Assembly: GCA_030015575.1 (NCBI GenBank)
Contig: JASDDO010000006.1
Coordinates: 204,233,632 to 204,297,631, forward strand
Reading direction: 5' to 3'
DNA length: 64,000 nt
Origin: Agapanthus africanus
Taxonomy: Eukaryota > Streptophyta > Magnoliopsida > Asparagales > Amaryllidaceae
This document shows, in pieces, positions 48,603-59,500 of the stretch. Position 1 is the stretch's first letter, and each line of letters begins with the position of its first letter. A program made the translations under genes and the position numbers. The notes under the pieces are model-generated. The model had not been told where the DNA came from and did not search any database. It saw nothing but the letters and a program-made list of their open reading frames with translations.

Positions 48603-49715
48603 CGTTTTGAGTCGGTTCTGGGTTGAGTTTGGTGCAGTGTTCTTCTGACTTGGTTTTGGGATTTTTAAGATGGTTTATTTGTGCCCAGGTTTTCCAGAAA
48701 AGAAATTTGTTTTTGGGGGCCTATAAATCCGTATTTTTGATCGAACTTTACTACACTTTGACTAAAGGGTTATATCTGTGATGTTTATATGTATTGAACG
48801 TCGGCTATTCGCTATATGTCGATTAGTGGGGGTTATACATATCTGTGATCTGTGTTTGATGCTGGTATGTGTATATGAATGCGTTGGATTGTCGCGGGTG
48901 AATAGCCGGGGTGGATGTGAGATGAGTGTTTCTTTTTCTTTCATTCATTGTTATATGTAAATTGATGTAATAATATTTGTTTGGCCGCACAACCGGGTCG
49001 GGGTTGAAACCGTCATTGTATATTTCTTTTTACTGTTTTTGCTCCTAGGATAGACCCATGGAGGGGGCGCACAAACTACCGGGTATCTCGAAGTGCCGAG
49101 TGACCTACTCACGGTGTTGAGGGAGGTTGCTTCGCTTCGGGTACTTGGCGGGTAGTTTGCCGCACCCGTAGGGGTCTTGGGTGGGGTATTTGGCTAATCA
49201 CCGCGACCGTGTAATCCGCTTTTCGTTGCAGGCTCGAACGGATTGCGGATTCCTAGTATATCCAATGTTTTCATCTGTGATCTGTAATGTCTATCATTGC
49301 TATATATTTATATATTATAACTATTTAGGCGTTGCTTATGTTTTACAGCCGCGCTATCCCAGCCCCCGCTCTGTCGTTAGTTAAGTAACCTAACGGGTGA
49401 TGACGGGGCCCCGTGGCGAATGCGAATGGCATAAGCGTACGTCATATTTTGGTTGTTTTCTGCAATGGTAGGATTAAATGATGGGACGCATTAAAAGAAC
49501 TAATGCAAGAAAATAAACCAAGTAAAAGTCGATTGGAACACTTTGAAAACCACTCGGTTCTTTTCAAAACTAAACTTTTAAACGTGGAGCTTGAACCACT
49601 CCTTTTAAAAGCTATCGCGTTCCATCGATTATATTAAGTTCACTACGTTCACGGTTTCGCCAAAACCATTCGTAGCCCTCCGTCATTCCACATGAATGGT
49701 CAAAAAGTATTCAAG

Positions 49716-49925
49716 CTATGTATTTTGGCCAAAGTCAAGAAATAGTGATTGGCAGCTATTGGGTATTCATGTGCAGCATAGATAGATGCGTTGGTTTGGG
49801 ACAGTCGTGCTGCCATTTTGGCCAAAGTCAAGGGTAGGTACGGGTGGGTCCAAATTAACCAGGAGAATGACGGGTAGAACTTGACATGTGACTTATGATA
49901 TTTTGGCCAAAGTCAAGGTCATAGG
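49716..49925 (+). other. Three compound leader hairpins, A2
   Basis: Hairpin 1 pairs CTAT with ATAG, hairpin 2 (49806-49842) pairs CGTGC with GTACG, and hairpin 3 (49892-49925) pairs CTTATGA with TCATAGG. Each encloses the same motif TTTTGGCCAAAGTCAAG. Confidence 0.6.
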
Positions 49926-50217
49926 AGCATGGGGCAAAAATCCACATAAGGAGTTTCATAAGCACTGAAACTTGCTAGTGCTGCATACCATTTGGAGTGT
50001 GATAATTCTGGTAGGATTCCTTCGGTTTTATCACGCGATTATATTTGGATTCCGATCCTACTGTGAGTATATGCTACTCCTCGGGAAAACTCTCACTTAA
50101 CGATCAATGCTATAAACCTAGTAGGTGTCTAGAAAGGTGTTAGCGGGGCTACGCCCACAGGGAAAAGAGGTTACTTAATTAAGGAACTTCGCGAAAGCGT
50201 TGGAAAACCTCCCTCGA

Positions 50218-52185
50218 AGATCGGGCTAGGACATTGACTTCGAGGCCGAAGATGATCTACGTCGGGGAGACTCAAACTCAAGCTATTCCTTCACTCGGTC
50301 GAAAACTTTGTGAAGGGAACACCCTATACTACATGGCAAGTGGTAGAGGATGAAGAAATAGGAAGTGGGTTCACTTTAGAATTGGATTTCTCACTCTTTT
50401 TCTCATGATGCCATTGGAGCTAGCAAGCTTTTTCAAGCTTGATGAAGATGAAGAAGAAGAAAGAATATCATCTCCATTAAAAGAATAATATGAACACTTA
50501 TCCCTTTAATCATAGCACCATGGTTGAGTTAAGCCCTCATGCTTAACTCATGTAGAGAATTAACCATAGCATAAGGTTAAGGGTTGGGTTAGCTAATATC
50601 TTTAACAAATTACAAAAGAGTTGACTTTGTCAATGTTCATCAAGCTTCATGAAGCTTGAAAACTTTGACCAAAGTCACTCTCTTTTGTTATTTGTTTAGG
50701 AAAATAATAAACCCTAATCCAACCTTGATATGGTTCAAGTCTCATACACTCAATCTTGTTTGTATCATCAAGCATGATACAAACATGTACACTCGCATAT
50801 ATCACATATAAACAATGTACACTTTCAAGTGAGCAAATCAATCTTAAGTGAACCAATACTAGTTAATGTAAAGTAATATATCAAATATATAATTATACAT
50901 TAAATCATTAAATCATTAAATCAACACTTGATTTAACGATCCGGTCATATCGCATATAACCGACTAATATCAATAGTAACAACTTATCGAATCAACACTT
51001 GATCCGATAACCCGGCTATATCGGATACAACCGATCAATGTCACAAATCGCGAGAATAGAATACAGTATCACATACTGGTATTATCCTCGGTCCCGCACA
51101 TATCTCATATGCGCTCCTATTTCATTTCTCTTGAGCAAGGAAACCCCTGTGTAGGACCCTAAAGACTCGTCAATACGCCGGCAGCAGGTGATGATCATAT
51201 CAAACACCCACAAGCCGCAAGCGGTCTGCTAAATGTAGCGGCCACCCGGGTATTGAGCGATCAGAAGATCAACGAGCAAGACCGCTCACACTCCAGTGAA
51301 TCCAACGAGTAACACTACCGTACAGTCTGGTCTGTTCGTCTGATATGTCGCATATCTCGTCTAAGGGTGGTAAACGTCAGACCCCAATAACTCGATAAGT
51401 CGTGTCGATATGAGGCTCATAACGGGTCGAGAAACTACTGGTAACACTTACCATTAAATCCCTAAAACTTCCTTGGCTAAGGACTTCCTGTTATAGACAA
51501 TCAAGCACTGCGCAACATCAACTCCTTATACCGGGAGAGACGAAACCCCTCCTATCGCTCATTGCCTCCATGTGATTCGGGGCTGTACCCAAAAGCCACC
51601 TTTTTGCACGCCCTCTTGGACGTGGTATGATGGAAATCAAAGCACAGTAGGAATCACACAAGACTCTATGACGATCTCGGGTCTACAGACTAACATGTAC
51701 CAGTGTCACCAGAGAACTGCCATCTGACGTAAGGTATAATACTATCTGGGAGTTCTCGGCGAGTCCGTCCAGTGTACTCAGTCTCTACTGAGCATCCGTA
51801 TATCATCTCTGATGTCAAACACCAATGGATATGGGATCATCCATCGCCCATCTGTATGGGTCGAGAAGCTACACGCTAGTCTACTCTGGCATATCGATGC
51901 CCCGTCTCGATACACCCACGACTAGGGACTTTGAAGGATGTACTTATGGACTACCATGTCCCCACTAGTATGATCCGCATCATAGTCCAGGTAGTCAAGC
52001 ACACATCCTAAGGGCTTTACCAACATGTAACAGAGAGACAATCAGTGTACACGTCAAGGTAAAGAGTAACCAGATAGCATACTATCATATCGAGCAAGAA
52101 AGTCATCCCTATATATGTCCAAGCATCCACTACAATATACATCCTATGTATAGTAATGGCCTCTAGGGCATACATATAACTAACA
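50218..52185 (-). mobile_element. B2 copia element 3' LTR, left end missing
   Basis: Minus-strand B-type LTR lacking about 265 bp of its left end. It ends CATATAACTAACA at 52185, followed by the polypurine tract complement ATCTCCCACTTGCAC (52186-52200). The left edge joins A2 leader sequence directly. Confidence 0.87.
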
Positions 52186-52476
52186 ATCTCCCACTTGCAC
52201 TAGGGCCATCTGATAGCAGTAGTTGTAGTATCTCATACCCAACCATCCCATAAAAGTCTCTCTCTGGGAAAAGGCCTTTCGTGAGTGGATCCGCCGTGTT
52301 GTCCTCTGAGTCTACTCTCCTAACCTCGATCCCCTGGAGATCAACCATCTCCACGATCAGGCGATACTTCCTAAGAATATGTCTGGATCACTGATGGGAT
52401 GGACGTTCCTTGGCATAAGCCACAACTCCATTGTCACACAATGGGAGGAACGAAGTTCATCTCATGAACTAATATA
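52186..52476 (-). pseudogene. B2 pol pseudogene, C-terminal part
   Basis: The RNase H end of a degenerate B-family polyprotein (GIEVRRVDSEDNTADPLTKG at about 52260-52340), interrupted at 52476 by A1. It continues at 62637. The flank CTAATATA and the continuation CACCCAGAC match the uninterrupted sequence of element B at 15996-16012. Confidence 0.85.
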
Positions 52477-54558
52477 TGTTAGTGTATATGCCCTAGAGGC
52501 CATTACTGTATCATACTAGTTTGTATATTACTTAATGGAAGCTTGGGATATTCACCTTGTATAAACAATCTTGCTCAATATAGTAGTATGCTACTTGGTT
52601 TGTTTCTACTTCAATGTGTACTTGTGTTTATTTTACTATATCACTTATACGCATTAGTGGAGCCCTTAGGATCTTTGCTTGATTACCAGCGTTGTGATGG
52701 CAGTCACACTAGTGGGGGCTGGGTAATCTATAAGCACATCCTTATACAGGTCCCTAGTCGCAGGACTATCGAGACAGGGCATCGATACTCCGGAGTAGAC
52801 TAGCGTATGTGCTTCTCATCCCAGTATGGGAGATGGTCTGTCCCACAGCCATCAGTACGTCGTACTAGAGATAGTATACGGGTGCTCGTTAGGTTACGAG
52901 TACACTGGACAGGACTCGTCGGGAACTGACAGGTTGGTATTATACCTATCGTCAGTCATCAGTTCCCAGGTGACATGAGTACAGCTTAGTCCGCTGACTT
53001 GATACTAGCACTTCGCCTCGAGTGTGTTCCCACTGCACTTTGATCACTACCCTACCACGGCTCAAAGGAGTCGTGCAAACAGGTGGTGGTTGGGTGCAGT
53101 CCCGAAGCACTTGGAGGCAGTGCCGGTTAGACAGGATTCGTCTCTCCCGGTATTGGGGGTTGACATCGCGCTGTGTCTAGGAGAGCCATTACACGAGTAG
53201 TCCCTGGCCAGGGCAAGCAAGATATACTGATAGGTTCCAGTGTTATCTCAGGGTGTTTTGGGCTTCACTCCGACACGACTTGTACCGCTATTGGGGGACT
53301 GACGTTTTACCGCCCCCTAGGCCCGACATGCGATGTATCAGACGAACAGACCGGACTGTACGGAGACTGTCACATTCAGACTCAGTAGGAGTACAGATGG
53401 GGTTTCACCTCGTCAGCCTTCTTGTCGGCATCTACCTGGGGACCGTTACGCACAGCTAGTGCCGCTTGCGGTCTGTGGTTAAAGCCACTGCCAGCGTAGT
53501 GTCGAGTCTTTAGAGTCCCACACAGAGGGTATTCGCCTCTGGGCAAAACTGAGTAGAGGTCGCATGGTTTTGCGACAGGGTTCGTTCTCCTCCGCGCACT
53601 TGTGCACGTTTGGAGTCCGGACGGATATTGCCAGCAGGCTCTGGTTTGAGCCGGATACTGGTATATGTTTTGGGGTTGCTTTTATCTCTCAGTATTCATG
53701 TTCCTCGGAACAAGAATGCAGGTGTGTATGCACAGTTTTTTGAGGAGGAGGAAGATGACTTTCATTAGGGTTTCGGAACGGGTGCGTATGCACAATTGAC
53801 GGTTATCATTTTCCAAACCCTAATGGTTTTATGGATTATCTATTAATAATAGTAATTAAATGAGAATAATGTTATGGTTGATTTTGTTGACTTGTTGACC
53901 ATGGTTGACTTGTTGACCATGGTTGAATGTTGACCACCATCATGCTTTGTAAAGATCCTCCTTGATTCATGCTTACATTTCATTAAATGAAGCATGATAG
54001 TGGTCATTCCAAATTACCATCAACTATTCTTATTTTGAATTATTATTATTTAGATAATTCTTTTCTTTTGGCATTATGGTTGCAAGAAAGAAAAAGATAG
54101 TTCATTATCTCATTTAGCTTCTCTCTCCTCTCTTCATCTTCTTCTTCCTCTAGCAAAGAGAAACCTTCTCATGTGTTGAGAATCCTTCTCTTTTAAAAGA
54201 AAAGCACCCCTTAAACACTCTCTACTCATTCTAGGTTCAAGGTTTAGCAAGCCGGAAACCCTAGTTCACTCAAAGATCGAGGAAGAGCCCAAAGGTTGAA
54301 CCTTCGAGGGAGATCCATCTTCGACGGAAGAAGGCTACAAGGCAAGAACCATCAACCTCTACTAGGTTTGAAGAAGAAGGAGTTCAAGTTTAGGTATAAC
54401 CTTCATCCGAGTAGCTAAGACTCTTTAGCTTGTATGCTAGTTTAGTTTAGACACGATCCCGACCTTGTTTAGTCCATGTTGCCTCTTGCGATAAAAAAAT
54501 GTTTTTTATACCGTTTCCGCCTCCCCGTAAGAACCGGGGGTCGCAATATGGACTTACA
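52477..54558 (+). mobile_element. A1 5' LTR
   Basis: 2082 bp, TGTTAGTGTATATGCCCTAG to ATGGACTTACA. It carries a W-box-like cluster at 53887-53935. The internal ORF at 52543-52803 recurs in other A-type LTRs and is not regarded as a gene. Confidence 0.95.
53887..53935 (+). promoter_or_regulatory. Cluster of five W-box cores (TTGAC) in A1 LTR
   Basis: TTGAC occurs at 53887, 53895, 53905, 53913 and 53930, four of them as TTGACC or TTGACT, within an imperfect tandem TTGTTGACCATGG. The cluster is copied at 61960-62008 in the 3' LTR. TTGAC(C/T) is the WRKY binding core. A regulatory role is inference, and no transcription start has been located. Confidence 0.45.
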
Positions 54559-54559
54559 G

Positions 54560-54571
54560 TGGTATCAGAGC
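54560..54571 (+). other. Primer binding site, A1
   Basis: TGGTATCAGAGC, one base after the LTR; complement of initiator tRNA-Met. Confidence 0.95.
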
Positions 54572-54771
54572 CTAACTAAACTTAAACTAGCTTGGTAGTG
54601 AAGTATAACGAAGTTCGGAACCGAAAAAGTCACAAAACCGGAAAATAACAAAACCTGAGTTTCTGTTGAAATTTTTTTGGCTCAAAATGAAAAACGTTAT
54701 ACTTTTAAATTCGTCTCAGGGTTTTGTGAGAACACCCAAGAAAAACGATGCCCTAATTTGTTCAAACCGCC

Positions 54772-54812
54772 GCGGTTCCGCGGCACGAGGTAGGCATGTG
54801 CCGCGGAACCGC
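54772..54812 (+). other. PBS-proximal GC hairpin, A1
   Basis: GCGGTTCCGCGGCAC (54772-54786) pairs perfectly with GTGCCGCGGAACCGC (54798-54812), a 15-bp stem and 11-nt loop, 212 nt after the primer site. Confidence 0.75.
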
Positions 54813-55620
54813 CGCCGTTTGTTTTCCTATCTGCATCGTTTTTCGTGCAGTGTTCTTATGGTGGGATTTTGGGATTTTTCAGATATATTATATGTGCCCA
54901 GATTTTCCAGAACTGAAATTCACTTTTGGGGTCCTATAATTCCGTATTTTTCCGAACTTCACTGCACTTTGACTATGATGGTTATATCTGTGATGCTTGC
55001 ATGTATTGAACGTCGGCTAATCGCTATAAGACGATTAGTCGGGGTTATACATGATCTGTGTTTGATATTGGAATGTGTATATGAATGTGTTGGACTGTCG
55101 CGGGTGAATAGCCGGGGTGGATGTGAGATGAGCTTTTGTTTTTCTTTCATTCATTGTAAATGTAAATTGATGTAATAATTATTATTTGTTTGGCCGCACA
55201 ACCGGGTCGGGGTTGTAGCCGTCATTGTATAATTCTTTTTACTGTTTTTGCTCCTAGGATAGACCCATGGAGGGGTGCACAAACTGCCGGGTACTTGGCG
55301 GGTAGTTTGCCGCACCCGTAGGGGTCTTGGGTGGGGTATTTGGCTATTCACCGCGACCGTGTTATCCGCTTTTCGTTTCAGGCTCGAAAGGATTGCGGAT
55401 TGCTAGTATATCCAATGTATTCATCTGTGATCTGTAATGTCTATCATTGCTTTCTATTTAGGCGTTGCTTATGTTTTACAGCCGCGCTAGCCCAGCCCCC
55501 GCTCTGTCGTTAGTTAAGTAACCTAACGAGTGATGACGGGACCCCGTGGCGAATGCGAATGGCATAAGCGTACGTCATATTTTGGTTGTTTTCTACAATG
55601 GTAGGATTTAAATGATGGGA

Positions 55621-55680
55621 CGCATTAAAAGTACTAATGCAAGAATATCACGCATTAAAAGAACTAATGCAAGATAATAA
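55621..55680 (+). repeat. Duplicated CATTA/TAATG leader hairpin, A1
   Basis: Two tandem copies of a 30-bp unit with GCATTA and TAATGC arms (55622-55640 and 55652-55670). A2, B, B3 and C each have a single version with CATTA arms at the same place, after ATGGGAC in B, B3 and C. Confidence 0.65.
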
Positions 55681-55879
55681 ACCAAGTTAAAATCGTTGGA
55701 ACACTTTCGAAAAACCACTCGGTTCTTTTCAAAACTAACTTTTAAATGCGGAGTTTGAGCCACTCCTTCTAAAAGCTATCTCGTTCCAATCGATTATATC
55801 AAGTTCACTACGTTCACGGTTTCACCAAAACCATTCGTAGCCCTCCGTCGTTTCATATGAATATTCAACGGTATTCAAG

Positions 55880-56090
55880 CTGTGTTTGTTGGCCTTAGTC
55901 AAGGCACAGTGTTTGGTAGCTGGTGGGTATTCATATGTTGCATAGATAGAATGCGTTGGTTTGGGACAGTCGTATTGCCTTGTTGGCCATAGTCAAGGGT
56001 AGATACGGGTGGATTCAAATTAACCTGGATAACGACGGGTAGAACTTGACATGTGACTTATGATTTGTGGGCCTTAGTCAAGGTCATAAG
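55880..56090 (+). other. Three compound leader hairpins, A1
   Basis: Hairpin 1 (55880-55909) pairs CTGTG with CACAG around an inner GCCTT-AGTC-AAGGC. Hairpin 2 (55971-56007) pairs CGTAT with ATACG. Hairpin 3 (56057-56090) pairs CTTATGA with TCATAAG around inner CCTT-AGTC-AAGG. The flanks AGCCCTCCGTC and GACGGGTAGAACTTGAC are conserved in the siblings, which anchors the alignment. Confidence 0.65.
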
Positions 56091-56548
56091 AGCATGGGGC
56101 AAAAATCCACATCGGGAGTTTCATAAGTACTGAAACTTGCTAGATTTGCATACCATTTGGAGTGTGGTGATTCTGGTAGGATTCCTTTAGTTTCGTCACG
56201 CAATGATATTTGGATCCCGATCCTACTGTGAGTATATGCTGCTCCTCGGGAAATTTCTCACTAGACGATCAATGCTATAAACCTAGTAGGTGCCTAGAAA
56301 GGTGTTAGCGGGGCTACGCCCCCAGGGAAAAGAGGTTATTTAATTAAGGAACTTCGCGAAAGCGTTGGAAAACCTCCCTCGAAGTACCGACACTGGCCTG
56401 GCTGAACGGTTAAGCAAGTATTGCACGGTGGGATTGATCCCGGCTAATTCTTCCTTTGTGGTTTGAGGAGGGATTCGAGAGACAGTGGGAGCCATCCTGT
56501 TTAGACAAATTAAAAACCATCTAAACTTGCAAGAGCATCGTGCTAAAG

Positions 56549-56572
56549 TGTTTCTTCTCTCCCCCCTGCAGC
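56549..56572 (+). promoter_or_regulatory. Pyrimidine tract and CAG before A1 ATG: putative 3' splice site
   Basis: TGTTTCTTCTCTCCCCCCTG runs into CAG 12 nt before the ATG at 56585. The pattern recurs in all copia siblings here, including gag-less ones. It resembles a strong plant acceptor site, so the leader may be an intron. Confidence 0.42.
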
Positions 56573-56584
56573 GACCAAATCGAA

Positions 56585-59500
56585 ATGACTGGACTTAAGT
56601 TGATTCTAGATAAAAACATATTGACAGGGCCAAACTACAAAGATTGGCTCAGGAATGTCAAGTTGGCAATCACTTACGACAAGCTGGGGTATCTTCTTAC
56701 CACCAAAGCTCCCCCCATCCCAAGTCCCACCTCCAGCGTCGCAGATAAGGAAATCCGTAAGACTTGGGAGATTGACAGCGCGAAGGCCAGGTGCCTCGTA
56801 CTTGCCTCGATGGACAACGAACATCAGAGGAGGCACGAGAATATGGATTTGGAATCCATATTTCTTCATACAAAAGAACTGTATGGAGAGCAGTCTCGTA
56901 TCGCAAGATACGAAGTGTCGAAGAAGTTGTTTTCGACAAAGTTGGCCGTCGGATCATCGGTAGCGGACCACGTGCTTAAGATGATTGGCTACACTGAGGA
57001 GCTCGCGGAACTTGGGACCACGTTGGACAGTGAACTCTACACGGATATAATTCTCCAGTCCCTTCCATCCACTTACGCCCAGTTCATACTGAATTTCAAC
57101 TTGCAAGAAAAGGAAGTTGAACTTTCAGAACTCCTCAACATGCTGAGGAGCGCAGAGGGCACCCTACAGAAGGGTAGGGAAACACCCGCTTTGTTTGTAG
57201 GAGGATCTTATTCCTCTAGGTCCAAGGCGAAAGCCAAGGGAAAGAGGAAGAAAGCCCCCGCCAAACCAAGAGGCGGTGTTAGTAAAGTGGGTACGAAGGG
57301 AAAGGAAAAGGCAACAAAGATTGCGGGGAAGCTTGTTGGAAAGGAAGAATGCTTCTATTGTCATAAGAGTGGACACTGGAAGAAAGATTGCAGGGCTTGG
57401 AAGGCCAGGACACAGGAACTGAAGCAGGTTGCGGCTTCAGCTTCAGGTGTGTATGTTATTGAAAACTGTCTTTCTATAAACTCTACTTCCTGGGTATTGG
57501 ATACCGGATCAGGATCTCATATCTGTAATTCTTTGCAGGCGTTGAGAAACCGTAAGTTTTTGAAGGCAGGTGACATGACCCTCAGAGTTGCGAACGGAGC
57601 TAGCATGGATGCTAAAGCCGTGGGGGACTATCACCTGGGATTGACAGATGGGCATGTTTTGGTTTTGCGTAATTGCTTTTTTGTACCCAACGCAACTTGT
57701 AATATCATTTCTGTATCTTTGGTTTCTAAAGAAGGTTATGAATTTGTGTTTGTAAGTAATGTTGTAAACATTCACCTTAATCAAGTTCTGATTGGGTCAG
57801 GTACACTGAGCAATGGTATATACGTGTTAAACCAACCACAGATTTTCAATGTCCAGAATACACACAAAAGAAAGTCTCCAGATATCAATCAGGCTTTCTT
57901 ATGGCATTGTAGACTGGGTCACATCAATGAGACACGGTTGACTAAGTTACATAAAGAAGGATACTTGGATACGTTCGAGTATCAGTCTTATGCCACTTGT
58001 GAATCTTGTCTCATGGGAAAGATGACAAAGACTCCGTTCACTGGACACGGAGAAAGAGCAAGCGAGCTCTTGGGACTCGTACACAGCGACGTGTGCGGTC
58101 CAATGTCTACACATGCGCGAAGCGGTTATTCATACTTCATTACTTTCACAGACGATTTCTCTAGGTATGGACATGTCTTCTTAATGAAGCACAAATCCGA
58201 GGCCTTTGAGAAATTTCGGGATTACAAGAATGAAGTTGAAAAACAAACAGGCAAAAGTATTAAGATTCTAAGATCGGATCGAGGTGGAGAATACTTGAGT
58301 GCCGAGTTCCTGGACTATTTAAAAGAGAATGGAATTCTCTCTCAGCGTACTCCTCCATACACTCCGCAACATAACGGTGTATCGGAAAGGAGGAATCGAA
58401 CCCTATTGGATATGGTTCGTTCCATGATGAGTAAGGCTGAGTTACCGCGATCTTTCTGGGGTTATGCACTGGAAACAGCTGCACATCTCTTGAACCAAGT
58501 TCCAACTAAGACAGTGCCTACCACACTATATCAGATGTGGAGTGGGAAGAAACCCTGTCTTAAATCCTTTAAGACATGGGGATGTCCGGCTTTTGTAAAA
58601 AAGCAGCATGCGGACAAGCTCGAGGCACGCTCAGTACAGTGCAAGTTTGTGGGATACCCAAAGAACTCCAAGGGGTATCTTTTCTACAATGAAGAGGAAC
58701 AAAAAGTTCTTGTTTCTCGTCATGCCTACTTCTTGGAAACTGAGTTTTTGGAAAATCAGATAAGTGGGAGCGCAGTAGAACTGGAAGAAGTTTCAGAACC
58801 ACAAACCATTACTGAAATCTTAGAGGAACCAGAGGGTTCGAAAGAACAGGACATTCCTACGCCGCTCCGCAGGAGTAGTAGGCAGTCTCATCCGCCCGAG
58901 AGATACTACGGTTTTCTCATAGACGGGGATAGAGAGGATTGCATCATAGATTATGATGAGCCTACTAGCTTCCAGCAGGCCGTTCAGAGTGTTGACTCGG
59001 TAAAATGGCTGGATGCAATGCGGACCGAAATGGAGTCCATGTACACCAACAAAGTATGGACGTTGGACATTGCTCCAGACGGGGTAAAACTCGTAGGATG
59101 CAAGTGGATCTTCAAAAGGAAGATTGGTGTAGATGGACAGGTTGAGACCTATAAAGCTAGACTTGTAGCAAAGGGTTTCCGTCAAAGACCTGGCTTGGAC
59201 TATGACGAAACCTTTTCTCCAGTGGCTATGCTGAAATCCATTCGGATCCTTCTTGCCATTGCTGCCTTCCACGATTATGAGATTTGGCAGATGGACGTAA
59301 ATACCGCTTTTCTGAATGGAAATTTAGAGGAGTGTGTCTATATGGATCAGCCAGAGGGTTTCATTCAGAGTGGGAGCAGCAGAAAGGTGTGCAAGTTGCT
59401 TAAGTCCATCTATGGACTAAAGCAGGCATCGCGGAGTTGGAACATCTGTTTTGATGAGACGGTCAAGGAATTTGACTTTATCAAAAATCCAGATGAACCA

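Larger units (their letters stand above)
48362..50217 (+). other. A2 leader, truncated
   Basis: Aligns with the A1 leader (54572-56584) up to AACCTCCCTCGAAG and then switches without transition to a B-type LTR. It includes the GC hairpin (48557-48602), one CATTA/TAATG hairpin (near 49490) and three compound hairpins (49716-49925). The gag-pol of A2 is entirely missing. Confidence 0.8.
54572..56584 (+). other. A1 untranslated leader
   Basis: 2.0 kb between primer site and ATG. In order it contains the GC hairpin (54772-54812), a duplicated CATTA/TAATG hairpin (55621-55680), three compound hairpins (55880-56090), a conserved block shared by all siblings (56300-56420) and a pyrimidine tract ending CCCTGCAG at about 56572. 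The ORF at 54666-55175 is not preserved in A2 as a frame with a recognisable domain, and I do not call it a gene. Confidence 0.75.

Noticed and set aside
52543-52803. ORF recurring in A-type LTRs (also 60616-60876, minus 9199-9414)
   Set aside because: Recurrence reflects shared LTR ancestry; it has no domain and is broken in other copies.
54666-55175. 169-codon ORF in the A1 leader as a possible extra gene
   Set aside because: The A2 leader does not preserve the frame and no domain is recognisable.
56540-56584. Upstream extension of the A1 ORF by 15 codons
   Set aside because: It begins at a GTG and runs through the pyrimidine tract and CAG; the first ATG is 56585.
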